Origin: Thermoactinospora rubra
GTDB lineage: Bacteria; Actinomycetota; Actinomycetes; Streptosporangiales; Streptosporangiaceae
Length of the DNA stretch: 64,000 nucleotides
Assembly (NCBI RefSeq): GCF_002093975.1
Contig: NZ_MSZZ01000045.1
Location: 44,028-108,027, forward strand
Direction of reading: 5' to 3'
Shown here: positions 8,081 through 16,115 of the stretch, piece after piece
Position numbering within the stretch: position 1 is the stretch's first letter
Layout: every line of letters begins with the position of its first letter
The notes under the pieces: model-generated
Told to the model about the DNA's origin: nothing
The model's database searches: none
Seen by the model: only the letters and a program-made list of their open reading frames with translations
Translations under genes and position numbers: made by a program

Positions 8081-8916
8081 GCCGCTCCGCCGTGCTGGTG
8101 GATGCCGACTGGGTCGAGGCCAACCTCGACACCCCCGGTGTCGTGATCGTCGAGGTCGACGAGGACACCAGCGCCTACGACAAGGGCCACATCCGTGGCG
8201 CCGTGAAGATCGACTGGAAGAAGGACCTGCAGGACCCCGTCCGCCGCGACTTCGTCGACAAGGCGGGCTTCGAGGCCCTGCTGTCGGAGCGTGGCATCTC
8301 CAACGACGACACGGTGGTCCTCTACGGAGGCAACAACAACTGGTTCGCCGCCTACGCCTACTGGTACTTCAAGCTCTACGGCCACGAGAACGTCAAGCTC
8401 CTCGACGGCGGGCGCAAGAAGTGGGAGCTCGACTCGCGCGAGCTGGTCACCGAGGTCCCCTCGCGGCCCAAGACCACCTACGCCGCCAAGGAGCCCGACA
8501 CCTCGATCCGCGCCTTCCGCGACGAGGTCGTCAACGCCATCGGCAAGCTCAACCTCGTCGACGTGCGCTCGCCCGACGAGTTCACCGGCAAGCTGCTTGC
8601 CCCCGCCCACCTGCCCCAGGAGCAGGCCCAGCGCGCCGGCCACGTGCCCACCGCGCGCAACATCCCGTGGTCCAAGGCGGCCAACGACGACGGCACCTTC
8701 AAGTCCGACGACGAGCTCCGCAAGATCTACGGCGAGGCCGGCGTCGACTTCAACAAGGACACCATCGCCTACTGCCGGATCGGCGAGCGTTCGGCGCACA
8801 CCTGGTTCGTGCTGCACGAGCTGCTCGACCAGCCCAACGTGAAGAACTACGACGGTTCGTGGACCGAGTACGGCTCGCTCGTGGGCGTGCCGATCGAGCT
8901 GGGGGAGGCCCGCTGA
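8077..8916 (+). CDS. sseA: Thiosulfate/3-mercaptopyruvate sulfurtransferase (rhodanese)
   Basis: Two tandem rhodanese domains, 279 residues. The active cysteine is in the second-domain loop CRIGERS near residue 233. It transfers sulfane sulfur from thiosulfate or mercaptopyruvate to an acceptor such as cyanide or thioredoxin. It starts within the stop of DUF4395 (ATGA) and its TGA overlaps the ATG of DUF1416 by one base, so the three genes form a tight operon controlled from the leader peptide region. Confidence 0.92.
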   Translation: MSRSAVLVDADWVEANLDTPGVVIVEVDEDTSAYDKGHIRGAVKIDWKKDLQDPVRRDFVDKAGFEALLSERGISNDDTVVLYGGNNNWFAAYAYWYFKLYGHENVKLLDGGRKKWELDSRELVTEVPSRPKTTYAAKEPDTSIRAFRDEVVNAIGKLNLVDVRSPDEFTGKLLAPAHLPQEQAQRAGHVPTARNIPWSKAANDDGTFKSDDELRKIYGEAGVDFNKDTIAYCRIGERSAHTWFVLHELLDQPNVKNYDGSWTEYGSLVGVPIELGEAR

Positions 8917-9224
8917 TGTCTGTTGTCGCCCAGGGTTGCGCAGCGCCGGAGCAGACCGTGGAGCTGCCGGCCGGAATCGACCTGTCCACCCAGGCGGTCA
9001 TCCAGGGCGTGGTGACCGGCGCCCGCGGGACCGCGTACGCCCGCCTGCTCGACCACACCGGTGAGTTCACCGGCGAGGTCGTCGTCTCCGACGAGGGCGT
9101 CTTCCGCTTCTTCGCCGCGCCCGGCGACTGGACGGTGCGCCTCATCGCCGGCGGCGGCGTCACGCGCGACGTGTCGGTGCACGCCACGCAGGGCGAGGTC
9201 GCCCAGCTGACGGTCGCGCTCTGA
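8916..9224 (+). CDS. DUF1416 protein
   Basis: A 102-residue actinobacterial protein (MSVVAQGCAAPEQTVELPAG) with a beta-sandwich-like pattern. It is almost always found behind a SseA/CysA-type sulfurtransferase. Function unknown. It begins at the stop of sseA (TGATG), indicating coupled translation. Confidence 0.85.
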   Translation: MSVVAQGCAAPEQTVELPAGIDLSTQAVIQGVVTGARGTAYARLLDHTGEFTGEVVVSDEGVFRFFAAPGDWTVRLIAGGGVTRDVSVHATQGEVAQLTVAL

Positions 9225-9240
9225 CGTTCGCGCCCGGCGG

Positions 9241-10413
9241 TCACGAAGCCGGTGCCCCTTGGCGGGCGCCGGCTTCTTCGCTGTCGTGCGCGGGCCCTTG
9301 CCGCAGGGCGCCGGCGAAGCCGCCCATCAGCACCACCATCACCGTCACCAGCGCGAACGCCGCCCGGTACGACAGCGCCCCGGCCGCCCAGCCCGTCACC
9401 GCCGGGGCGACCAGGCCGGACAGGTAGGTGATCGTCGCCACGCCCGCGACGCCCTCCTCGGCCCGGACCGCCGCGTTCCCCGCGGACGCGAACACGAGCG
9501 GGACGACGATCGCCACGCTGGTTCCCAGCAGCGCGAAACCGGCCAGGCACGCCCACGGCGTCCACGCCGCCACCACCAGCGTCCCGCCCAGCGCCGCGAC
9601 CGCGCCGCTCAGCCGTACGGCGAGCACGGGCCCCAGGCGCCGCACCAGCCGGTCGCCGAGCAGCCGGGCCCCGGCCATGGCCAGCATGAACCCGGTGTAG
9701 GCGGCGGCGGCCAGGCCCGGGCCGGCGGCGGTGACCTTGGTGGCGTAGACGGCGGCCCAGTTGGCGGAGGCGCCCTCGGCGAACGTGCCGAAGAAGCCGA
9801 CCAGGCCGACGAGCAGGATCGCGCGGGGCGGCAGGGCGAAGCGGCGGGGCGCGGGGGCGTCGGCGGCCGTGTGGTTGGGAAGCAGCGCGCGCCCGGCCGG
9901 GACGGCGGCGGCCAGCAGGAGCGCGGCGACGGCCCCGAGGTGGAGCCGGGCGTCGACCTCGTAGTGGGCGGCCACGACGCCGAGGCCGCCCGCGGCCAGG
10001 CTGCCCACGCACCACATGCCGTGCAGCCCTGCGATGATCGACCGGCCGAGCCGCCGCTCCAGCGCCACCGCCTGGGCGTTCATCACCACGTCGCACGAGC
10101 CGGCGGCCGCGCCGTACAGCAGGAAGATCCCGAACAGCCAGGCCGGGGCGGGGGCCAGCGCGGGCAGCGCCAGGGCGGCGCACCAGCAGGCGATCAGGAC
10201 GCGGGTGGCCGCGCGGCCGCCGAGGCGGTGGGACAGGCGCCCGGCCATGGGCATCGCGACGAAGGCGCCGACCGGCAGGCACAGCAGGATGAGGCCGAGG
10301 ACGGCGGGGCTGAGGGACAGGTGGTCCTGGATCCACGGCAGGCGCGTGGACAGGCTGCCCGCCACGGCGCCGTGGAGGGTGAAGACCAGCGCGATCGCGC
10401 GGTGATGGCTCAT
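9241..10413 (-). CDS. MFS transporter
   Basis: A 390-residue, 12-helix permease. It has LSTRLPWIQDHLSLSPAVLG after helix 1 and GRLSHRLGGRAATR between helices 2 and 3, the short MFS signature. It resembles FucP/YbjJ-like sugar or drug exporters; substrate unknown. It diverges from a ROK regulator, and the two genes share a 75-bp gap holding two copies of a 20-bp repeat, so the regulator very probably controls this transporter. Confidence 0.85.
   Translation of the reverse strand: MSHHRAIALVFTLHGAVAGSLSTRLPWIQDHLSLSPAVLGLILLCLPVGAFVAMPMAGRLSHRLGGRAATRVLIACWCAALALPALAPAPAWLFGIFLLYGAAAGSCDVVMNAQAVALERRLGRSIIAGLHGMWCVGSLAAGGLGVVAAHYEVDARLHLGAVAALLLAAAVPAGRALLPNHTAADAPAPRRFALPPRAILLVGLVGFFGTFAEGASANWAAVYATKVTAAGPGLAAAAYTGFMLAMAGARLLGDRLVRRLGPVLAVRLSGAVAALGGTLVVAAWTPWACLAGFALLGTSVAIVVPLVFASAGNAAVRAEEGVAGVATITYLSGLVAPAVTGWAAGALSYRAAFALVTVMVVLMGGFAGALRQGPAHDSEEAGARQGAPAS
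9245..9276. terminator. Bidirectional terminator inside the MFS gene's last codons
   Basis: Arms 9245-9258 (GAAGCCGGTGCCCC) and 9263-9276 (CGGGCGCCGGCTTC) form a 14-bp stem with a 4-nt loop and a G-U pair. It terminates the sulfur operon and lies just inside the stop of the convergent MFS gene. Confidence 0.6.
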
Positions 10414-10425
10414 GCCACCAGAAAT

Positions 10426-10474
10426 TAACAGGCAGGCTTCCTGATGAAAAGAGCTAACAGGCAGGCTTCCTGAT
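10426..10474. promoter_or_regulatory. Paired ROK-regulator operators
   Basis: The 20-bp sequence TAACAGGCAGGCTTCCTGAT occurs twice, at 10426-10445 and 10455-10474, 29 bp apart start to start. Each contains an interrupted palindrome (CAGG...CCTG). The second copy abuts the -10 TATTAT (10475-10480) of the ROK gene. This layout suggests cooperative autorepression and control of the MFS gene. Confidence 0.7.
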
Positions 10475-10487
10475 TATTATGGACGGC

Positions 10488-11507
10488 GTGAAGACCGCGA
10501 CCCCGGCCACGGCCCGCGCCATCAACGACCGCCTGGCCCTGGACCTGCTGCTCCAGCACGGCCCGCTCACCGCTCCCCAGCTGCGCGAGCTCACCGGGCT
10601 GTCCCGGCCGACGGTGTCGGACCTGCTCGAACGGCTGCGCGCGGACGGGCTGATCGAGATCGCCGGCGAGGCGGGCGAGGATCGGCGGGGGCCCAACGCG
10701 CGGCTGTACGGGCTGGTCGGCGGCCGGGCGTTTGTCGCCGGGGTGGACGTGCGCAGGCACGCCGTCAACGTGACGGTCGCCGACATCACCGGCAGGAGCG
10801 TCGGCTCGGCCGTACGGGAGATCGGCGGGGACGTGGAGCTGGACCGGGCGGTCGCCGAGGCCGTCGGCGCGGCCGCCGGAGGCCGCGCGCTGCACGTCGT
10901 CGCCCTCGGCGTGCCCGGGCTGATCGACCCGCACACCGGGGGCCTGGGGGACAGCGACGTGCCGGGGTGGCGGCCGGACCTGCAGGAGTCGGTACGGCGC
11001 CGCCTCGGCGTCCGGGTGATCCTCGAGAACGAGGTCAACCTCGCGGCGATAGCCGAGCACAGGCTGGGCGCGGCCGTGGGCCGGGAGGACTTCGTGCTGC
11101 TGTGGCTCGACGACGGGGTGGGGGCGGCGGTGGTCTTGGGCGGCAGGCTGCGCCGGGGGGCCTCCGGGGGCGCGGGCGAGGTCGGGTTCCTGGAGGTCGA
11201 CGGGGAGTCGTTCTGCTGCACCGTGGAGGCGGCGGTGGCGCGGCGGCTGGAGCGGGCCGAGCTGGCCGAGCGGATCGCCAAGGGGGCGTTCTCCGTGGTC
11301 GCCGTCCTGGATCCGGGCCTGGTGGTGCTGGGCGGGGCGACCGGCCGCGCGGGCGGCGAGGAGCTGGCGGCGCTGGTGGCCGAGCGGATTGGGGCGCGCT
11401 TCCCCGCGCCGACCCAGGTACGGCCCAGCACGGTCGAGGGCAACGCCATCCTGCAAGGGGCGGTGCTGGTGGCGCTGGAGCTGGCCAGGGACGAGGTCTA
11501 CGGCTGA
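10488..11507 (+). CDS. ROK-family transcriptional regulator
   Basis: About 339 residues. An N-terminal winged HTH (LTAPQLRELTGLSRPTVSDLLERL) is followed by a ROK sugar-kinase-like fold. The zinc-binding cysteine motif usual in ROK proteins is largely gone, and the phosphate loop is not kinase-like, so it is a sensor rather than a kinase. GTG 10488 is preferred over ATG 10479 because TATTAT lies 7 nt before it and the upstream ATG overlaps that hexamer. It probably binds a sugar and represses the MFS gene and itself. Confidence 0.85.
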   Translation: MKTATPATARAINDRLALDLLLQHGPLTAPQLRELTGLSRPTVSDLLERLRADGLIEIAGEAGEDRRGPNARLYGLVGGRAFVAGVDVRRHAVNVTVADITGRSVGSAVREIGGDVELDRAVAEAVGAAAGGRALHVVALGVPGLIDPHTGGLGDSDVPGWRPDLQESVRRRLGVRVILENEVNLAAIAEHRLGAAVGREDFVLLWLDDGVGAAVVLGGRLRRGASGGAGEVGFLEVDGESFCCTVEAAVARRLERAELAERIAKGAFSVVAVLDPGLVVLGGATGRAGGEELAALVAERIGARFPAPTQVRPSTVEGNAILQGAVLVALELARDEVYG

Positions 11508-12057
11508 CGGTTTACCAGGGGTGGTGGCGGAACCGCTCGGCCTCCTGCTCGGTGCGGAAGAGGTCGGTGGGCACCCGGAGAAGGAGGCGGCGGCGAAGCT
11601 GCTGGCCACCACCGGGGGACGGCCGCAGATCGCCAGGTAGACCGGACACCTGGCCATGGGCGGCAGCATCGGGATGAGCGCGGGCCGACCGCACCAGGCC
11701 CGCCGCGAGCATCGCCTGGAGCGCGGCGGGCCGCGTCGCGCGGGACGCCCGAATCCCTGCATCCCGCCTCCAGCGAGGACCATACAGCGGTCGCCTGCGA
11801 CGCGCTCGCGGGCTTCCTGCTAGTCGCCGAGGCCGTGCTCCGCAGCTCACCTGCTCGAAACTCCCGGCGATATCGGTGAACCATCGAAACACTCGGGGAG
11901 CGTTTCAGATGGCTGCCGTGTTAGCGATTTTCCATGCTATGGATGACCGCGACAGCCGGTGATCACGAATTCTCCCCTGTGAAAAAGTAAGCGCGGAGCG
12001 AACCGTAGTTCTCTCGCTCCGCGCTGTCATGATTTGTAGCAGCGTAGGTTAGGCTCT
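11508..12057. other. Region without a recognisable intact gene
   Basis: About 550 bp between the ROK gene and the small secreted protein. Open frames on both strands (for example 11498-11884 and 11512-11892 minus) have protein-like pieces in different frames, such as YLAICGRPPVVASSF and DLFRTEQEAERFRHHPW. This suggests a decayed minus-strand gene, but I cannot identify it. The far end carries the terminator listed next. Confidence 0.5.
11990..12025 (-). terminator. Intrinsic terminator of the small secreted-protein gene
   Basis: A perfect 12-bp inverted repeat, AGCGCGGAGCGA and TCGCTCCGCGCT, with a 12-nt loop. Read on the minus strand it is followed by TTACTTTTTC, a good U-tract. Confidence 0.75.
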
Positions 12058-12361
12058 ATCCCCACAGCCTTTTGAGTGCCCGCTCGGTGTCGTAGTACGT
12101 GTTGAAACTGGCGCAGGCACGCCCCATGCCCGCCCGGAGCTTGGTGTTGCTGAGTTCCGCGAGGTTGGAGTAGGGGTAGCCGAGGCTCCTCAGATCGTAT
12201 CGAATCGCATTGAGATCCGATGAGGACAGGTAGCGACTGCAGTAGTGCTCCCACCACTCGGTATTGAGCCGGATCGGAGCGGCTTGAGCGCCTTGCGTGC
12301 CGCATATCAGGGCCATCGCGGCTGCGGCGAGTACAGTGGCTGCCTTCCGGCCTAGCCTCAT
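12056..12361 (-). CDS. Small secreted protein of unknown function
   Basis: 101 residues. A typical signal peptide (MRLGRKAATVLAAAAMALIC...AQA) is probably cut before APIRLNTE, leaving about 73 residues rich in Tyr, Arg and Leu with two cysteines (HYCSRYL and GRACASF) that could form one disulfide. GGAGG lies 9 nt before ATG 12361; the upstream in-frame start at 12397 is rejected. Local sequence is clearly less GC-rich than its neighbours, suggesting recent transfer. It has its own terminator. Not recognised; a secreted toxin, inhibitor or surface peptide are all possible. Confidence 0.65.
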   Translation of the reverse strand: MRLGRKAATVLAAAAMALICGTQGAQAAPIRLNTEWWEHYCSRYLSSSDLNAIRYDLRSLGYPYSNLAELSNTKLRAGMGRACASFNTYYDTERALKRLWG

Positions 12362-12514
12362 GTGGGAAAACCTCCATGACGATGGATATGACGCCAAGAA
12401 AGAGTGAGTGTTGCGCGACCTCGGTCAGTTTATGAAGAGATCACGTCATCGTCAATGTTTTCTTGTTGTATATAGAGACTTCTTCCATAGGTCCGCTCCG
12501 GTAGGATTCGTCGG

Positions 12515-13834
12515 GTGTCCGGTTCGTCAGGAGTGATGGCACCGCCCAGGCCCGCGCCCCCTCCGGCGCAGCGGATGCCATCGCCGTACTCGCTGCCCCT
12601 GCACGCGCTCCGCCTCGCGGGCAAGTGCGCGCTTCCTCTGATCCTGTGGTTCTCGGCCGGGGAGCTGCTGCGCTGGGGACTGCTGTACCTGGCCACGGAG
12701 ATTTCGCACGGCGACTTCCGCCAGGCGAGGCTCGTCGCGACCGTCGTCCTGCTGACCTTGATCGTCATGCTGTCGATGGTCATCACCAGCGGCCTGTTCT
12801 ACTCGCTGCGGGGCGCGATGTGGGAGATGCGCTCCAGGCGCGCGAACGGCGTCGAAGACGAGAAGTTCTGGTCCGTGCTCAACCGCGTGGCGCCGACGTT
12901 CGCGGTGATCTACCTCAGCTGGAGCTTCCACGTCGACGACGTGGTCGCCTTCGAGCAGATGGATCGCCTGCACAACATCGACGACAACTTCTACATCCCG
13001 ATCCTGAACAACGTGGCCACCGGCTCCGACGAAGAGGTCACGATGGCGCGGGGACTCATGGACTTGGACTGGCGGGTGTCCCTGGTCGCCTCGATCGTGG
13101 CCTTCGTGCTGCGGGTGTGGTTCGGCCGCATGGTGGAGCGCGGGGGCAACAGATACGCCGGAGTCGCGACGGCCTTCGCCGAGTTCGCGTTCATGTTCTG
13201 CGGGCTGAACGCCGTGCTGACGCTGGCCAAGCTGCGAGGCGGATGGACCGAGCACCGAGCTGTCGTCGCGGGCGCCAAGGACTACCTCGAACAGGCCAAG
13301 TCGAGCATCCCCGTGTGGGACGCCTTCACCGATTTCCTCGGCGAGGTCTGGCCGCACGTGCTCGACGCCCTGGTGACGCCCTTCGCGTGGCTGGCCCTGG
13401 CGATTCTCACCTTCGGCGGCTCGGTCGACGACGTCCGGCGGGTGATCCGCGGCAGCCGGCTGGAGACGGGACTGGACCGGCTCGAGGGCAGCCACGAGCT
13501 GACGCGGAAGTCCTTCGATCGCTTCGCCGGCGGCTTCCAGGACCGCTGGGTGCCGGTGCTGAACGCCCTCAAGGTGACCAGCCGCGGCGGCCTGGCGCTC
13601 TTCGGCATGGTCTGCCTGCTGTACGTGGGCCTGCGGGTCGGCGGCGACTACGCCGACCGCGGCGTGGCGACCCTGATCGGGGCGGACGTGCCGTACCTGT
13701 GGCTCGTCATCAGCTACCCCGTCTCCTTCGTCAAGGACCTGCTGCTGACCTGCCTGACGTTCTGCGTCCTGGCCGCCGCCTTCGACATCGCGGCGACCCG
13801 GGCGCGGCTGCGCGGCGAGAACATCACCGCCTGA
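12515..13834 (+). CDS. Polytopic membrane protein of unknown function
   Basis: 439 residues with a proline-rich N-terminal tail and about eight predicted membrane segments, including LVATVVLLTLIVMLSMVITSG, VSLVASIVAFVLRVWFG and VVTPFAWLALAILTFGG-like stretches. Between helices it has charged soluble parts such as DDVRRVIRGSRLETGLDRLEG. GTG 12515 follows TAGGAT by 7 nt with no Shine-Dalgarno, so it is probably leaderless. It converges on the three-gene membrane cassette at 13824-15978, overlapping it by 11 bp, and may belong to the same system. Family not recognised. Confidence 0.75.
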   Translation: MSGSSGVMAPPRPAPPPAQRMPSPYSLPLHALRLAGKCALPLILWFSAGELLRWGLLYLATEISHGDFRQARLVATVVLLTLIVMLSMVITSGLFYSLRGAMWEMRSRRANGVEDEKFWSVLNRVAPTFAVIYLSWSFHVDDVVAFEQMDRLHNIDDNFYIPILNNVATGSDEEVTMARGLMDLDWRVSLVASIVAFVLRVWFGRMVERGGNRYAGVATAFAEFAFMFCGLNAVLTLAKLRGGWTEHRAVVAGAKDYLEQAKSSIPVWDAFTDFLGEVWPHVLDALVTPFAWLALAILTFGGSVDDVRRVIRGSRLETGLDRLEGSHELTRKSFDRFAGGFQDRWVPVLNALKVTSRGGLALFGMVCLLYVGLRVGGDYADRGVATLIGADVPYLWLVISYPVSFVKDLLLTCLTFCVLAAAFDIAATRARLRGENITA

Positions 13835-14639
13835 AGACGAACACGTCCTTGTGCTTGGCCTTCTCCTGTTCTTCCGGGGTGCGGGGCTTCATGAGGTCTT
13901 CGGTCGGCGTGTCCATGCGGTAGGTGGTGTTGGGCCGCAGGTGGAGCTCCACCTCGTCGGCCACGTCCTTGGGCACGACTCCGGCCGCCTCGATCGTGTA
14001 CGGCTTGCCGATCTCGTGGGGATCGGTGGGGGTGTTGTCCTGGACCACCTCCACCTTCCAGTTGCGTCCGGCCCTGTCCTTGAAGGCCAGTTCGGGGGTG
14101 CCCGACAGCACGGAGCCGTCGGAGTCCAGCGCCGTCCGGGTCACCGTGACCTTCATCCACTGGCGCACCGGATCCGGCGTCGCGCCCTCCGGCGGGTCCA
14201 TCGGCCCGAAGACCGCCTTCCACGACACGTGCTCGAAAGAGACCGCCTGGCCCGGCGAGACGACGTGGACGATGTCGCTCGGCTGCCCGCTCTTGTAGAA
14301 GATGTACCGGTCGGCCGTCGGCAGGCCGACGGCCAGGACCAGCGCCGCCACCGCGGCCACACCCATCAGGACGGGCCTGCCCTTCTTCGGCGGAGTGGGG
14401 CCGCCCGCCCCTGGGGGCTGCTCGCCTGACGGCGGCGCGGGCGGCTGGTTGCCCGGCAGCGGCCCCGCGCTCGGCAGGGCTGGCATGGGCTGGGTGGAAC
14501 TCCCCACGGGCTCCCGGTTGACCGGCGGCCACACCTGCTGATCCGGCCGTACGGCCGGCCGTCCGTAGTCGGGCAGCCGTGCCGGCTGCTGTCCGCTGGG
14601 GGGAGAGAACCAGCCGCGCTCGGGTTCGTTGGCGTTCAC
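13824..14639 (-). CDS. Single-pass membrane protein, proline-rich N-terminus (cassette gene 3)
   Basis: 271 residues. A cytoplasmic proline/glutamine-rich region covers residues 1-85 (GQQPARLPDYG, PPAPPSGEQPPG), then a transmembrane helix (VLMGVAAVAALVLAVGL), then an extracytoplasmic domain predicted to be beta-rich (WMKVTVTRTALDSDG, RNWKVEVVQDN). Function unknown. Its ATG overlaps the stop of the preceding gene (ATGA at 14636-14639), so the three minus-strand genes are translationally coupled. Confidence 0.75.
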   Translation of the reverse strand: MNANEPERGWFSPPSGQQPARLPDYGRPAVRPDQQVWPPVNREPVGSSTQPMPALPSAGPLPGNQPPAPPSGEQPPGAGGPTPPKKGRPVLMGVAAVAALVLAVGLPTADRYIFYKSGQPSDIVHVVSPGQAVSFEHVSWKAVFGPMDPPEGATPDPVRQWMKVTVTRTALDSDGSVLSGTPELAFKDRAGRNWKVEVVQDNTPTDPHEIGKPYTIEAAGVVPKDVADEVELHLRPNTTYRMDTPTEDLMKPRTPEEQEKAKHKDVFVFRR

Positions 14640-15277
14640 CGTTTGTCACCCAGGGGATAGACGTCCTTCGGGGCGGAGACGAGTTGCTTGGCCTGCGCGT
14701 CGTCGATGCCGAGGTCGATCTCCGCCTCGGGGATCACGGGATCGCCGTACAAGGCGCTGGTGGGCGCGGGGAAGACCGCCCGCGCGCCCGCGATGACCGA
14801 AGGGGGCACCTCGAAGACGAACACGCCCTTGGACCACATGCCGGGCTGGACCCACTTGTTGCTCAAGGTCAGCATGCTCTGGACCTTGTTGGTGGCATGG
14901 AAGCGCAGTCCCTCCTCGGTGAGCAGCGATGGCGGGGGGAGTTTGAGGGGTTCCCGTGCCGATGTCGCGGCGACCTGGAGGATGAGGAACATCTGGTCCG
15001 TCGTGACGGTGGCCTCGCCGGTCCCGATGGACCTGGCGGACTCGACCGACTCGACGCGAACGGTGAACCGGCCGGTCGCCACCTCGTCGTCCTTGTCGCC
15101 GACATAGGTCAGAGGCGCGCTCATGTCCTCCGGAGAGGGTGCCATCGACTGTACCCAGATCGCGCCGCAGGCCAGGGCCAGGCCCACGATGCCGTGGGTG
15201 AAGGGCGTGCGGGAGCGACGCCGCCGGGCCCTGGAGCGCCGTCCGGCGGGTGCGGTCCGCTGCTGCGTGGCGGTCAC
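14636..15277 (-). CDS. Single-pass membrane protein (cassette gene 2)
   Basis: 213 residues. A very basic N-terminus (RRSRARRRRSRTPF) is followed by a membrane anchor (GIVGLALACGAIWVQSM) and an extracytoplasmic domain with FTVRVESVESARSIGTGEAT and MFLILQVAATSARE. The organisation resembles its two neighbours: short cytoplasmic tail, one helix, beta-rich ectodomain. It overlaps both neighbours by 4 bp. Unknown family. Confidence 0.75.
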   Translation of the reverse strand: MTATQQRTAPAGRRSRARRRRSRTPFTHGIVGLALACGAIWVQSMAPSPEDMSAPLTYVGDKDDEVATGRFTVRVESVESARSIGTGEATVTTDQMFLILQVAATSAREPLKLPPPSLLTEEGLRFHATNKVQSMLTLSNKWVQPGMWSKGVFVFEVPPSVIAGARAVFPAPTSALYGDPVIPEAEIDLGIDDAQAKQLVSAPKDVYPLGDKR

Positions 15278-15978
15278 GACGCCTCCTGCTTGACCTTGAG
15301 GGTGACCACCGCGGTCGGCGTGACCATGTTGTAGGACTGGGGACGGCCCTTGCCGGTCAGCGGCGCCAGCAGGCCCTCCTTGGTGAAGGGATCGGGTTTG
15401 GTGACCTTCTCACCGGCCAGGTCCCAGCGGAGGCTCCCGTCGTACTCGTCCTCGACCTCCTCGAAGGAGGCGACGCTCAGAACGACCTTCTCCGGCGCGG
15501 CCGCGGCCTCCGGCAGTTCGTAGCGGAGCACCACCGTCGTGGGAACCCCCGGATGCAGCTGCGTGGAGCGCGCCTCGCCCGGGACGAACATGTCGGGCTC
15601 GGTGCCCAGCTTCGGCTCCTTCACCTGCAGGCTCACGCCGTATCCTGCGCCGGGCTTGTCGGGGGCCTTCCACGGCGTGCCGACCCAGGCCGTCTCCTCG
15701 CCCTTGTTGGTCACCTTGAGCAGAACGTCCAGGTATCGCTTGTCCTCGGCGAACTCGTTCGCGGCCCGCTGAAGAGTGATCTTGGACTCGAGGAACTGGG
15801 TTTCGTAGAGGACCTGGTCCACCTTGCCGCCCTCGGCCATCGTGGCCGGTTCCACCGCCGGCACCTCATCGAACCCCCCGAGAAGCGCCGTGATGCCAAG
15901 TGCCGTCGCGGTGATCAGCGCCAGCGCGGGGACCACGACCGGGCGTTTGGGCCTGCTCTCGCCGGTGGGTTCCGTCAT
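15274..15978 (-). CDS. Single-pass membrane protein (cassette gene 1)
   Basis: 234 residues. A short basic cytoplasmic tail, a membrane helix (VVVPALALITATALGITALLGG), and an ectodomain with LDVLLKVTNKGEETAWVGTPW and TTVVLRYELPEAAAAPEKV. It is the first gene of the coupled minus-strand triplet. It diverges, with a 137-bp gap to the chosen start, from the membrane-anchored pseudo-ATPase gene, which suggests shared regulation. Not recognised. Confidence 0.75.
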   Translation of the reverse strand: MTEPTGESRPKRPVVVPALALITATALGITALLGGFDEVPAVEPATMAEGGKVDQVLYETQFLESKITLQRAANEFAEDKRYLDVLLKVTNKGEETAWVGTPWKAPDKPGAGYGVSLQVKEPKLGTEPDMFVPGEARSTQLHPGVPTTVVLRYELPEAAAAPEKVVLSVASFEEVEDEYDGSLRWDLAGEKVTKPDPFTKEGLLAPLTGKGRPQSYNMVTPTAVVTLKVKQEAS

Positions 15979-16115
15979 GGGTAAGGATGGTAATAGGTAA
16001 CGATGGCCCCATTCGCCGCATTGATCCCATCGACTTGGGGAAAAGCTGCGCGAGCCATCGCCGAACTCTTAGGCTTGGGACCTACAAACGACATAGTGCC
16101 GGCCGGAGGGTTCAC

